From contig CALXMF010000001.1 in the NCBI GenBank assembly GCA_944389415.1, forward strand, positions 1-64,000: a stretch of DNA of 64,000 bases. Reading direction: 5' to 3'. Each line of letters opens with the position of its first letter. Within the stretch, counting starts at the first letter, position 1. Positions 40,366 through 49,560 of the stretch are shown here, one piece after another. Position numbers and translations under genes: made by a program. A model generated the notes under the pieces. The model had not been told where the DNA came from. It did no database searches and saw only the letters and a list, made by a program, of their open reading frames with translations. Source of the DNA: an uncultured Spirochaetota bacterium. Lineage in GTDB: Bacteria > Spirochaetota > Spirochaetia > Treponematales > Treponemataceae.

Positions 40366-42855
40366 TTATGGTGTCGCATTATCATATGCGTCTGTTAAAC
40401 CCGACTTCACATCTGCTGCATCAAGAATTTGAATTCGGGAAGAGAGGGATTTCGGGGAACCATTTTCCGTTATAGCCAATTTCACACCCGCTATCATATT
40501 GATCTGATCCTGTGCAGATTGATGTGTATTATTTTCTATAATAATTTCCGTACCTATTTTGCTCACTTCACATTCAAAGGTCGGGGTCTCGTTAAGACTG
40601 ATGGCCCCTCCTGTTGCACTGGTTCCGCTTACATTGTTATTACTGATCGTACCGCCTGTCAAAGTGAAAGAACCTGTACCTGTTACAAAAACACCGCCAC
40701 CGCCCCACAGACCATTGATTTGTGTGCCTTGCGCTGTATTGTTTTGAATTGTACCTCCGCCCATATTAAAGGTTCCATTATCAACAACAAATACACCGCC
40801 ACCCATACGGGCTTGACAATTTTGAATCGTTGCATCACCACTCATATTGAAAGTACCGGCTCCGCTTACCGTTACGCCGCCACCGCCCCGTGTAGCATTA
40901 GTTTGATATGTAGCGAAACAGTTATCTATGGTACCGCCACTCATAGTAAAGGTTCCGGAAGCTATATATACGCCACCACCAAAGTTTTCACCTTGGCACT
41001 TAGTAATAGTTCCTCCAGTCATTTCAACAGTTCCGCCGTTTACCATTATACCGCCGCCGTTTCCTGCAGATAATCTGTTATTTTGTATAGTCGCACCTTC
41101 TGTTATGTGCAATGTACCGCCGGTACCCACTGTTATCAAAGAACTGCTGCCATTAGGCGCATCGATTTCCCCGCCGTCTATGGTGACAGTACCGCCGCCG
41201 CCGCCCAGGGTCAGTTCACCATCACCGGCTATGTCAAAAACAGGCTGATCAACACCGGCGGTGATTGTTACATTTTCACCGGCCCCCGGAGCAATGGTAA
41301 CGGGGCGGTCTATGGTTATGGGTTTGTCTATAACGCTGCTGCCGGAAGAAATCTTCGCCACCGTAAAGGATTCTGAATACAGGTACCCGCTTACATAGGC
41401 ATAAACCGTCAGCACATAGGTATCGGTAGGATACTTCGCATCGCTAAAGGTAAAATTATAGCTAGAACCGGTATTTCCCTGATCCACAAAATTGCCGTCA
41501 ACAGACAGTTTCCACTGGATTGAGGCATCTTCTATTTCTGTCCCGTCTTTATCTGCCAGAGAGAAGGTAACTACTGGATTGCCGGCTTCCAGTACAAAAT
41601 AGGAACCTGTTTTTGTAAGTTCGGTACCTCCCTGCACAGCCTTTATCCTGTAATTTGTCAAATCAGGAGGCGGCGTTATTCCACCACCAGATTCACCTTC
41701 AACAACATACGTAAAGGTAACCGGCTCTGAATCCCCGGCCCCATCCAGAGTCGCATAAGCAGTAATGGTGTAACTGCCAGGAGTGGTAAAGGTCAAAATT
41801 ATGGGACTCTCACCTATTACACTTTCAGATTCCACATCCTGTCCTTCAAACTGAATGCCCTCGTAAGGTTTACAGGTAATATGCACAAATGCTGCTGGGA
41901 CAATATGACTGAACGTTACGGTTTCATTTTCTTTTAAAACAGAACCGGATACTTTGTCTGCAACAACGGCGGACAGAGGCTGGACTTCTGTGGTTGCCAC
42001 TGCTGCTGCTGTAAGACCTGAAGAATCTGTTATGGTAAACGTGAACCGAGGATTTGTATTAGAAGCAACGTCTATACCGGTTTTTATGGCTGCAAAACGA
42101 ACATTTCTGTCACCGGTAAAAGCCCCTCCTCCGGAAACAGGCTTCCATGTGTCGCTGTACGTACTGATGATTTCCTCTCCAGAAGAAAGCCCGTTACTAG
42201 AACTGTCACTAGGAGGCGTTACGGTATATGTTTTTACATAGTCACCACTCACAGAAAGCGACACTATATCCCGGTGGATGGAATTTCCGGTATTCATGTC
42301 CGGCATATTAAAACATATCACATAGCTATTGTCTGTTGTATCATATATTACAGCCGGATTCTCCACCGCATCCGGCGCAGAGTTCACCCGTACCGGAACC
42401 GTGTAACTACCAAAGTCCCGTCCAGACCTTGGTTCCGTTATGCTCACCGTGGGACTGATGTCCGTTCCGTCCCCGTCTAAGGTTTTGAGGTACGAGTCCT
42501 TTAGAGTAAGGCGCAGAATAGTCCTGTCTGACACATCCTGTTCTATGCTATAATCCGTATCTTGGTTAAGAGATCCAGAGGCAAATGACGCTGCAAGATC
42601 CAGCACGTAGTTCTGAGGATTTACCAAATAATAGGTAATCACCCGGTCGCCTCCGGACGGCAGGTTAGCCATGCCGCCGGTTTCCGGGTAGGAGCCGTCA
42701 AAACTGTGTTTGCTTATCAGTGCAGTATTTGTCCATTCTTTTAAATAATCTACCATGGATTGGTTAAAATAATCACAGCCGGTAATAAGGAAAATAATTA
42801 CTAAGAACATTGCATGAGGATAAAACTTTTTTATCACGCTTCTCTTATAAGTCAT
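40366..42855 (-). CDS. Beta-helix lipoprotein C with Ig-like N-terminal part
   Basis: This 829-residue lipoprotein (lipobox FLITGC) is the first gene of the array. Residues 25-500 form several beta-sandwich segments in the style of bacterial Ig/cadherin-like domains (TVSITEPRSGRDFGSYTVPV; GSYTITAYATLDGAGDSEPVTFTYV). From about 510 (ITIDRPVTIAPGAGENVTI) it becomes a beta-helix with GGGVYIASGTFTMSGGTI coils, shorter than in A and B. It shares no long identical block with A or B, yet a decayed piece of it lies upstream of gene A. ATG 42855 has only a weak ribosome site. Confidence 0.85.
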   Translation of the reverse strand: MTYKRSVIKKFYPHAMFLVIIFLITGCDYFNQSMVDYLKEWTNTALISKHSFDGSYPETGGMANLPSGGDRVITYYLVNPQNYVLDLAASFASGSLNQDTDYSIEQDVSDRTILRLTLKDSYLKTLDGDGTDISPTVSITEPRSGRDFGSYTVPVRVNSAPDAVENPAVIYDTTDNSYVICFNMPDMNTGNSIHRDIVSLSVSGDYVKTYTVTPPSDSSSNGLSSGEEIISTYSDTWKPVSGGGAFTGDRNVRFAAIKTGIDVASNTNPRFTFTITDSSGLTAAAVATTEVQPLSAVVADKVSGSVLKENETVTFSHIVPAAFVHITCKPYEGIQFEGQDVESESVIGESPIILTFTTPGSYTITAYATLDGAGDSEPVTFTYVVEGESGGGITPPPDLTNYRIKAVQGGTELTKTGSYFVLEAGNPVVTFSLADKDGTEIEDASIQWKLSVDGNFVDQGNTGSSYNFTFSDAKYPTDTYVLTVYAYVSGYLYSESFTVAKISSGSSVIDKPITIDRPVTIAPGAGENVTITAGVDQPVFDIAGDGELTLGGGGGTVTIDGGEIDAPNGSSSLITVGTGGTLHITEGATIQNNRLSAGNGGGIMVNGGTVEMTGGTITKCQGENFGGGVYIASGTFTMSGGTIDNCFATYQTNATRGGGGVTVSGAGTFNMSGDATIQNCQARMGGGVFVVDNGTFNMGGGTIQNNTAQGTQINGLWGGGGVFVTGTGSFTLTGGTISNNNVSGTSATGGAISLNETPTFECEVSKIGTEIIIENNTHQSAQDQINMIAGVKLAITENGSPKSLSSRIQILDAADVKSGLTDAYDNATP

Positions 42856-43125
42856 TTCTGTTATCTACCTGTTTTAAATATTAACATGTGCGCGTAAAAT
42901 TTTTGCGATATTCCTATATAACAGTATAACACACAGTTCTCTTTCTGCCACATCATTACAGAAAATATAAACACAGAAATATACATATTTATTGCGCGCT
43001 GCTGATTTCTCAGTTATAATTTACTAAAATGCAACATTTATATATTTCGATTGTCTAAAAATATACCGGCAGCACAGCCACATCGGGAAAAACTGCCGCA
43101 GACACCGTTGTGAGGAGCTATCAGT

Positions 43126-44931
43126 ATGATAACAATACAGGATATCGGCAGTTATACATTTCCAGCACTGCTTAAAAATTCAGCATCACTGTTCGGCGAA
43201 TGTAATGCCCTTTCAATGGTAAACGGCACACCTATAACATACAATGATTTAACCGTCCTGTCGGGAACTGCAGCCCGGTTATTATACAGGCTCGGCATAC
43301 GGAAAGGCTCTAAAATAGCTATTCTCAGCACCAGTATGCCGCAATGGGGCGCAGTATATTTCTCAATCGTTAACCAGGGAGCCATCGCGCTTCCTCTGCT
43401 TCCTGACTTTAATTCCCAGGAAATAGAAGCAATTCTCACCCATGCTCAGGCTGAGGGTATATTTGTTTCTAAGAATTTATACGATAAGCTAAAGCCCCTG
43501 CCCGATCACCTGCTGCAGTTTATCATCCGCATCGAAGATTTTACCGTACTCCGAATTCCTCAAACACTAAACAGCACAGATACATATGGCGAAAAAACTG
43601 AAGCACAGGGAGGCACCGGCATACCGGCAGATATCCTGTTAAAGAACGCCCCAAGTCTTCCGGAAATCTCCGTATCAGAAGATGATACCGCGTCCATCAT
43701 TTACACATCCGGCACAACAGGACGTTCAAAAGGAGTAGAGCTCAGCCACAAAAATCTCGTCTGGACGGCGATACAGTGTCAGACAGTCCACCGGGTTAAT
43801 AAGCTGGATAAATGTCTGTCTTTTCTGCCGTTGTCACATGTATATGAGTTTACGATTGGATTCGTTATGCAGATGCTCAACGGTTCATGCGTATATTATC
43901 TGGGAAAACCGCCGACTGTTACAACACTGCTGCCCGCGATGGCAAAAATACACCCAACAATTATTCTGAGTGTACCGCTTGTCGTGGAAAAAATATATAA
44001 GAACAAAATACTCCCGCTCTTTAGCAGAAAACCTTTCATTGCAGCTGTATACCGCACACCAATCGGCAGACGGCTGCTGCACAGGATGGCGGGAAAATCC
44101 CTCAGGCAGACATTCGGCGGAAGAATAAAATTCTTTGGCATCGGAGGAGCGAAAACCGATCCTGACGCTGAACGATTCATGAAAGAAGCGCATTTTCCAT
44201 ACGCGATAGGTTATGGACTTACAGAAACATCACCGCTGCTTGCCGGCTGCGGACCAGAAAACTCCAAACCGGGAACAATAGGGCCTGTGCTGGAAGGTGT
44301 TGCCCTCAAAATCATCAACGCAGACAGTAAAACAGGCGTAGGTGAAATTGTCGCCAAAGGGCCAAATGTGATGAAAGGCTATTACAAAGATCCTAAATTG
44401 ACCCAGGAATCATTTACCACAGATCAGGATGAATGCGGCGCGGGATGGTTTAAAACAGGTGATCTGGGAATCATAACACAGCGCCACGGAAGACCATGGC
44501 TTACTTTAAAAGGCCGCTCAAAAAATATGATACTGGGCGCTTCCGGTGAAAACATTTACCCGGAAGATATTGAATATCTGCTTAATCAGCACCCGCTCGT
44601 TCTGGAATCCCTTGTTGTAGAAGATGATGACGGACTTGTTGCGCTTGTTCAGCTTAATGAGGAAAAACTGAAAGAACAAACACAGCGCAAACAGACCGGA
44701 AACAGTATGCAGCAGGTCGCAGATGCTGTCGGCGGCGCCGTACACGGTATAACAGAAGAACTGCTCTATAAGCGTGAAGAAATTCTTTCAGAAATACAAT
44801 TTTTTATCAATAATAAAGTGAACCGTATTTCAAAGATAGGCAAAGTAAAAGACGTTGAGACTTTCGAAAAGACTGCCAGCCAGAAAATCAAACGGTATCT
44901 ATACAACCTTAAAACAAAGAAAAAAGAATAG
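43126..44931 (+). CDS. AMP-dependent synthetase (long-chain fatty acid-CoA ligase type)
   Basis: This cytoplasmic or membrane-bound enzyme activates fatty acids to acyl-AMP and then acyl-CoA. Motifs: YTSGTTGRSKG near 193-203, FFGIGGAKTDPD near 337, GYGLTETSPL near 362, GWFKTGDLG near 447 and KGRSKNMILGASGENIYPEDIE near 466, which holds the adenylation hinge. Length 601 is typical of the long-chain class. Treponemes depend on host fatty acids, which suits this role. GAGGAG precedes the ATG. Confidence 0.93.
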   Translation: MITIQDIGSYTFPALLKNSASLFGECNALSMVNGTPITYNDLTVLSGTAARLLYRLGIRKGSKIAILSTSMPQWGAVYFSIVNQGAIALPLLPDFNSQEIEAILTHAQAEGIFVSKNLYDKLKPLPDHLLQFIIRIEDFTVLRIPQTLNSTDTYGEKTEAQGGTGIPADILLKNAPSLPEISVSEDDTASIIYTSGTTGRSKGVELSHKNLVWTAIQCQTVHRVNKLDKCLSFLPLSHVYEFTIGFVMQMLNGSCVYYLGKPPTVTTLLPAMAKIHPTIILSVPLVVEKIYKNKILPLFSRKPFIAAVYRTPIGRRLLHRMAGKSLRQTFGGRIKFFGIGGAKTDPDAERFMKEAHFPYAIGYGLTETSPLLAGCGPENSKPGTIGPVLEGVALKIINADSKTGVGEIVAKGPNVMKGYYKDPKLTQESFTTDQDECGAGWFKTGDLGIITQRHGRPWLTLKGRSKNMILGASGENIYPEDIEYLLNQHPLVLESLVVEDDDGLVALVQLNEEKLKEQTQRKQTGNSMQQVADAVGGAVHGITEELLYKREEILSEIQFFINNKVNRISKIGKVKDVETFEKTASQKIKRYLYNLKTKKKE

Positions 44932-44999
44932 CATCACAAACAGCGGCGCAGAGATTTTTTATACCGATAATCATTCTGAACCGCGTAATAAAGAGGCGA

Positions 45000-46538
45000 T
45001 TACACAAAAACAGACTGAACCGCGTCTTTAAATCTAAAGCCACGGTCAAACTCATTGCGGAACATTCCAAATGAGGTCGCGCCCGGCGAGAATACAACCG
45101 CCGCATCTTTTACGGCTTCATAAGAATACAGTATGGTATCTCTCAGGTGTGTCAATAATGCTTCCAGAGAATCATATGGACCATTCCAGGAGATTCCATT
45201 TTTCTGCAGCAGCGGAATCAGTTTATCTGTAGCAGTTCCGGCAAGCAGCGAAAGAGAAACTGGCTGAGATACAGGAGAAGCAAGTGCTTGCACAAGCGGA
45301 GCAAAATCCAGATTTTTATCTGTTCCTCCGCAGATAAAATATACCGGCTCAGAAAACGAACACAGCGCGGCGGCAGCGGCTTCAGGAACTGTTGCCGCAG
45401 AGTCATTATAAAAACGGAAACAGCTTCCATTACCCGGCTTCCACTCATGAAAGAACTCAAGCCGGTGCGGCAAACCGGGCCATTCGGAGAGTACCGCAGA
45501 TATCTGCTCTGGGAGAACCCCAAGTAAAGCCATTACGAGCGCCGCATTCAGAGCATTTATCCGCATATGATTACCCGGTACAGCGAGTTTTTCAAGAACT
45601 GTATGCACTTCACCATCAGCGATACGAAGATGCGGCATATCACTACTCTGCAGAGGAAGGCACACCACACCTTTGCCGTCGTTATTAAACCATGCTCCAT
45701 AACAAGCGCCGTAACGAGGCGGCTTATCCGCGTAATACAGCGGAACGCCGGGAGTTTCTTCTGCAAAGATTCCTCCCCATACGGAGCTGGCAGAATCATT
45801 TTCAGGCGACTCACATACTGTCCAGCAGCCAATCCCCTGATCAGCATAAATCAATTTTTTATCCGCAACATACCGTTCCATGCTGCCGTACCAGTTCTGA
45901 TGATCAGGGACAATTTTAGTCAAAATCGCTATCACTGGTTTAAGAACACCCCTGCCGCGCAGGTCAGCAAGCTGCCAACTGGATAATTCCAGCACAACCG
46001 GTGTAATGCCGCTTGTCTGCTCTAAAAACGACAGCGGACTTACTGTAATATTTCCACCGAGAAACGCTCTGAAACCGGCGTGTGTCAGCCCATAATGCAC
46101 CGCGCTCGCTGTTGATGATTTTCCTTTACTGCCTGTAATAGCAATAATAGGCGCCTGGGTAAAAGATAAAAAAACAGATATATCAGTTTCAATTACTTTT
46201 GCGGCAGCGAGATACTTATTACCCTCATATTTAACGCCCGGATTTTTAATCACAACATCAGCCTGCTCAAAATCACCTATATCATGCCGCCCAAGCACAA
46301 AGCGCAGACGTCTCGTATCAAGTGATGTATCGGATTCAAGCGAGGCAATTGTTGGCGCGAGCTCCTCAGCCGTCTTCATATCTGTCGCGGTAACAAAAGC
46401 TCCATATTTCAGAAAAAAACGAACAGATGCCTCTCCTCCGCCGTTCAGGCCCAGTCCCATCACCGTTATCCGTTTTCCGGCGATATCATCAAGTGAAGAA
46501 AAAAAACATCCGCGCGGATATATATGCGGCTGTGTCAT
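45000..46538 (-). CDS. murD: UDP-N-acetylmuramoyl-L-alanine-D-glutamate ligase
   Basis: This cytoplasmic peptidoglycan enzyme adds D-glutamate to UDP-MurNAc-L-Ala. The N-terminal Rossmann domain carries VMGLGLNGGGEAS near 27-39, the ATP loop is ITGSKGKSSTAS near 134 (GSKGKSS instead of the common GTNGKST), and PHRLEFFHEW near 370 and FNDSAATVPEAA near 392 are the C-terminal marks. Length 512 is a little long. It starts 1 bp after the ddl stop (TGATATG), the last gene of murE-ddl-murD. Confidence 0.94.
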   Translation of the reverse strand: MTQPHIYPRGCFFSSLDDIAGKRITVMGLGLNGGGEASVRFFLKYGAFVTATDMKTAEELAPTIASLESDTSLDTRRLRFVLGRHDIGDFEQADVVIKNPGVKYEGNKYLAAAKVIETDISVFLSFTQAPIIAITGSKGKSSTASAVHYGLTHAGFRAFLGGNITVSPLSFLEQTSGITPVVLELSSWQLADLRGRGVLKPVIAILTKIVPDHQNWYGSMERYVADKKLIYADQGIGCWTVCESPENDSASSVWGGIFAEETPGVPLYYADKPPRYGACYGAWFNNDGKGVVCLPLQSSDMPHLRIADGEVHTVLEKLAVPGNHMRINALNAALVMALLGVLPEQISAVLSEWPGLPHRLEFFHEWKPGNGSCFRFYNDSAATVPEAAAAALCSFSEPVYFICGGTDKNLDFAPLVQALASPVSQPVSLSLLAGTATDKLIPLLQKNGISWNGPYDSLEALLTHLRDTILYSYEAVKDAAVVFSPGATSFGMFRNEFDRGFRFKDAVQSVFV

Positions 46539-46539
46539 A

Positions 46540-47649
46540 TCAGCCCCGGTCAGTTGTTAACGAGCGGTGCGCCTCAAAGCGCTCAAGTCCTAAATCGATC
46601 AGAAGCTGTATCAGGTCACTATACTCCAGCCCCGCAGCAGCACACATTTTTGGAAACATACTGATAGAGGTAAATCCAGGCATAGTATTCAGCTCATTCA
46701 GATATACCGCGCCGTTTGTGCGATCAATAAAAAAATCCACACGCGCAAGACCGCTGCACCCTGCCGCTTCAAATGCCCGCACCGCTGTTTCCCGTATATG
46801 CTCTATCTGCTGCGTATCCAGCAGCGCCGGAATACACAGCCGCGCGCCATTCGGATCAGTATATTTTGCGTCATAATCGTAAAAATCATGCGACGGCACA
46901 ATCTCTCCGGGGATATACGCTTTTACTAAAGAAGAAATACCGGTATTGCCAGTCACAGAACACTCTACTTCACGCGCATCTACAGATTGTTCCACCAATA
47001 TTTTATTATCCCACCGGAATGCTTCCGCAACAGCAGCCTCAAGCTCCGTACGGTTTCGGGCGCGCCCCGCCCCAACAGAACTGCCAGCGCAGCACGGTTT
47101 TATAAACAAAGGATATCCGAACGACTGTTCGGCACTGTTAAGTTTTTCAGAAAGGACTCCGCCATCAATATCATTTCTGCATAGACACAGATACGGCACA
47201 ACCGGAAGCCCCGCACGCTCCCATAATTGTTTTGTTTTTTCCTTATCCATAGTGACCGCGCTTTCCATTACACCGCAGCCAACATACGGCACCTCTGCCA
47301 TTTCAAGGAGGCCCTGAATTGTACCATCCTCTCCATACGTACCGTGCAGAACAGGGAAAACAATATCGCAGTGTATCACGTTTTCACCGCATCGAAACGC
47401 TCCGTCAACACCGCCGCCCGGCACAACCAAAACAGAAGATTCTTCACTGCGTGTAATCTGCAGCGCAGGCGCGCCGCTTCGGACACGGGCAAGTTCATCA
47501 GCCCCCTGAAGAAACCAGCGGCCGTCTTTATCAATACCAATAAGACTGATTGTATGCTGCGCGCCGATATTTCGCGCGACTGATGCGGCAGATACCAGAG
47601 AAACCTCATGTTCACCGCTTTTGCCGCCGTATATTACCACCACATTCAT
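46540..47649 (-). CDS. ddl: D-alanine-D-alanine ligase
   Basis: This cytoplasmic ATP-grasp enzyme makes D-Ala-D-Ala for the peptidoglycan stem. It opens VVVIYGGKSGEHEVSLVSA (3-21), has HGTYGEDGTIQGLLE near 100, the ATP-grasp core PLFIKPCCAGSSVGAGRARN near 180, and RVDFFIDRTNGAVYLNELNTMPGF near 310 with the magnesium ligands. Length 369 is normal. It overlaps the murE stop by 4 bp (ATGA). Confidence 0.96.
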   Translation of the reverse strand: MNVVVIYGGKSGEHEVSLVSAASVARNIGAQHTISLIGIDKDGRWFLQGADELARVRSGAPALQITRSEESSVLVVPGGGVDGAFRCGENVIHCDIVFPVLHGTYGEDGTIQGLLEMAEVPYVGCGVMESAVTMDKEKTKQLWERAGLPVVPYLCLCRNDIDGGVLSEKLNSAEQSFGYPLFIKPCCAGSSVGAGRARNRTELEAAVAEAFRWDNKILVEQSVDAREVECSVTGNTGISSLVKAYIPGEIVPSHDFYDYDAKYTDPNGARLCIPALLDTQQIEHIRETAVRAFEAAGCSGLARVDFFIDRTNGAVYLNELNTMPGFTSISMFPKMCAAAGLEYSDLIQLLIDLGLERFEAHRSLTTDRG

Positions 47650-49241
47650 TTTCTATATCCTCTGTCGCCAAGCGCTTTTACCGCTTCACGAATCTCATCA
47701 TAGGGCATTACATAATCTTTATAAATAATTGAATTCTCATGCGCCTTACCAAGCAGCAAAACTGCGTCTCCTGGTTCAGCCAAACCAAACGCAAAACGTA
47801 TCGCGTCCTGGCGCGGCGGTACAATAAAGTATTCCTTACCCGGCGTCATACCGACTTCACGGCAGCCATCAGCTATCATTCCAAGCAGCTCTGCAGGTTT
47901 CTCACCGCGCGGATCTTCATCGCAGAGAAGCACAATATCACTGTATGTCGCCGCAATATGTCCCTGGATAGGCCGCTTCTGCACATCACGCTCACCGCCT
48001 GAACCAAACACAGAAATAATTTTTCCTTTTATACGATTTCTCAGCGGCGGGAAAATTCTCTCAAAAGAAGAAGGAGTATGCGCATAATCAATAATCACTT
48101 CGTACGGCTGACCACAGTCTATTGAAGTCATTCTTCCGCGAACAGGTATCATCTGCACACAATACTCAGCAACTGTTTCAACAGACACGCCTGTCAGATT
48201 CGATACCACAATTAAAGCGGCAAGTATATTAAACGCATTAAATGCGCCCGGAAGCGGCGCCTGTACCTGACAGTCGCAATCAAATCCTTTCTCGCCGCGT
48301 ACACCAAACATAATTCCGCGTGAGTCAGAAGCGATACCAACCGCATGCAACAGCGGCATACCATCAGGCTCCGCAGGCAGCTTGATATCCTCTGGCGTAC
48401 GCACAGTAAAGCCAAATACAGGCGCATTCGCCGCATCCCGAAAATACACTGCGGCATTATCATCAATATTTACCACGCCGAACACAGGAACAGTACGTCC
48501 CGCTTTTATATGAGAAGCCGCGTCAAGCGCGCGGAAGAGATTTGCCTTATCACTGCAATACTGCTCATGTGTGCCATGAAATTCCATATGTTCATGAGTC
48601 ACATTCATCATCACACCGACATCAAAACACACATCGCCAAGTCTGTTCAGTCTGCGCGAAAGCCCATGAGATGATGCCTCAATAACAGCATACTCACACC
48701 CGTTTTCCGCCATTTCATACAATCTCCGCTGTACAATAGGAGCCTCAGGCGTTGTCTGATGTTCAGAATTATCAACAGCATCTCCTCCGAGAGAATACTG
48801 CACTGTCGAAATAAAACCAGCCTTTTTGCCGCAGAGGCGCAAAAGCTGCCAGATAAAAGACACAGTGGAACTTTTTCCTTCTGTGCCAGTTACCCCAATA
48901 ACACATAAACGTGAAGATGGGTTATCATAAAACGCGCAAGCAGCCGGCGACATACAAACACGCGCCGATTCAACTCTGACTGAGACAGTTTTCGCAGCTT
49001 CAAGCGCGGCAGCTGCTTCTGCGGGAAGATTCCCTTCATATATAACAGCTGCGGCACCGGCAGCAACAGCATCGGCAATAAACACATTGCCAGTTGTGTG
49101 TGTTCCGGGAAGAGCAAAAAAAAGTGTTCCAGGAGAAACATCTCTCGAATCAAACGCAATCCGTTCTATAACAGGGTCTCCGCTGCCGTTTTTTTCACAA
49201 TATGGAAAAGCAGCAAGCAGTTCAGTCAGTTTTTTCTGCAT
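47646..49241 (-). CDS. murE: UDP-N-acetylmuramyl-tripeptide synthetase
   Basis: This enzyme adds the diamino acid to UDP-MurNAc-L-Ala-D-Glu. ATG 49241 (MQKKLTELLAAFPYC) aligns with the family start. ATP loop GVTGTEGKSST near 114, EASSHGLSRRLNRL near 182, YAHTPSSF near 376. The amino-acid selectivity motif reads DEDPRGEKP near 434, between the DAP-type DNPR and the DDPRGEDP of the lysine-using Thermotoga enzyme; treponemes use ornithine, so this form may mark that specificity. The promoter ends 6 bases before the ATG. Length 531 residues. Confidence 0.94.
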   Translation of the reverse strand: MQKKLTELLAAFPYCEKNGSGDPVIERIAFDSRDVSPGTLFFALPGTHTTGNVFIADAVAAGAAAVIYEGNLPAEAAAALEAAKTVSVRVESARVCMSPAACAFYDNPSSRLCVIGVTGTEGKSSTVSFIWQLLRLCGKKAGFISTVQYSLGGDAVDNSEHQTTPEAPIVQRRLYEMAENGCEYAVIEASSHGLSRRLNRLGDVCFDVGVMMNVTHEHMEFHGTHEQYCSDKANLFRALDAASHIKAGRTVPVFGVVNIDDNAAVYFRDAANAPVFGFTVRTPEDIKLPAEPDGMPLLHAVGIASDSRGIMFGVRGEKGFDCDCQVQAPLPGAFNAFNILAALIVVSNLTGVSVETVAEYCVQMIPVRGRMTSIDCGQPYEVIIDYAHTPSSFERIFPPLRNRIKGKIISVFGSGGERDVQKRPIQGHIAATYSDIVLLCDEDPRGEKPAELLGMIADGCREVGMTPGKEYFIVPPRQDAIRFAFGLAEPGDAVLLLGKAHENSIIYKDYVMPYDEIREAVKALGDRGYRK

Positions 49242-49247
49242 ATGTCT

Positions 49248-49276
49248 ATTATACAGAAAATAAAGTATATATGCAA
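49248..49276 (-). promoter_or_regulatory. Leaderless promoter of murE-ddl-murD
   Basis: On the minus strand TTGCAT (49276-49271), a 17-bp spacer and TATAAT (49253-49248) are followed by six bases and ATG 49241. The expected transcription start is the A of the ATG itself. No Shine-Dalgarno sequence is present, in line with a leaderless message. Confidence 0.7.
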
Positions 49277-49362
49277 TGATACTTTCCCGCACCAATAATC
49301 TGATATACTGCTAAAAGTATTCACACTATCTTTAACGCGTAAGCAGCTTATTTTTATTATGC

Positions 49363-49421
49363 GAGTCAGTGACTCTTGTAACAAGACTCACTGACTCATA
49401 TTTGAATACTCAGTGAGTCAT
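49363..49421 (+). repeat. Clustered TGAGTCA-type inverted repeats upstream of nfo
   Basis: GAGTCAGTGACTCTTGT (from 49363) faces AACAAGACTCACTGACTC (to 49397) as a near-perfect inverted repeat. A third copy, ACTCAGTGAGTCAT, lies at 49408-49421. Each contains GAGTCA or TGACTC half-sites. The rest of 49296-49560 holds no gene. The cluster could be a binding array for a dimeric regulator of nfo-addB-addA, or a terminator-like relic. Confidence 0.65.
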
Positions 49422-49560
49422 ACGTAAAAATATAGTAACTTTTTTATTATTTTCAAATAACATATAAAACAGCCTGAAGCTATCCTCATACTGTACGGAC
49501 ACATCATAGTATGGTATATTTTAATAATAGAAATTATATTCCAACGCTTGGAGGGATCAC

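Noticed and set aside
32382-42480. Many long plus-strand open frames, proline- and threonine-rich, inside the lipoprotein array
   Set aside because: They mirror the minus-strand GGxVYVxGGTFTM repeats codon for codon, have no ribosome sites, and occur as matching pairs only because genes A and B are duplicated.
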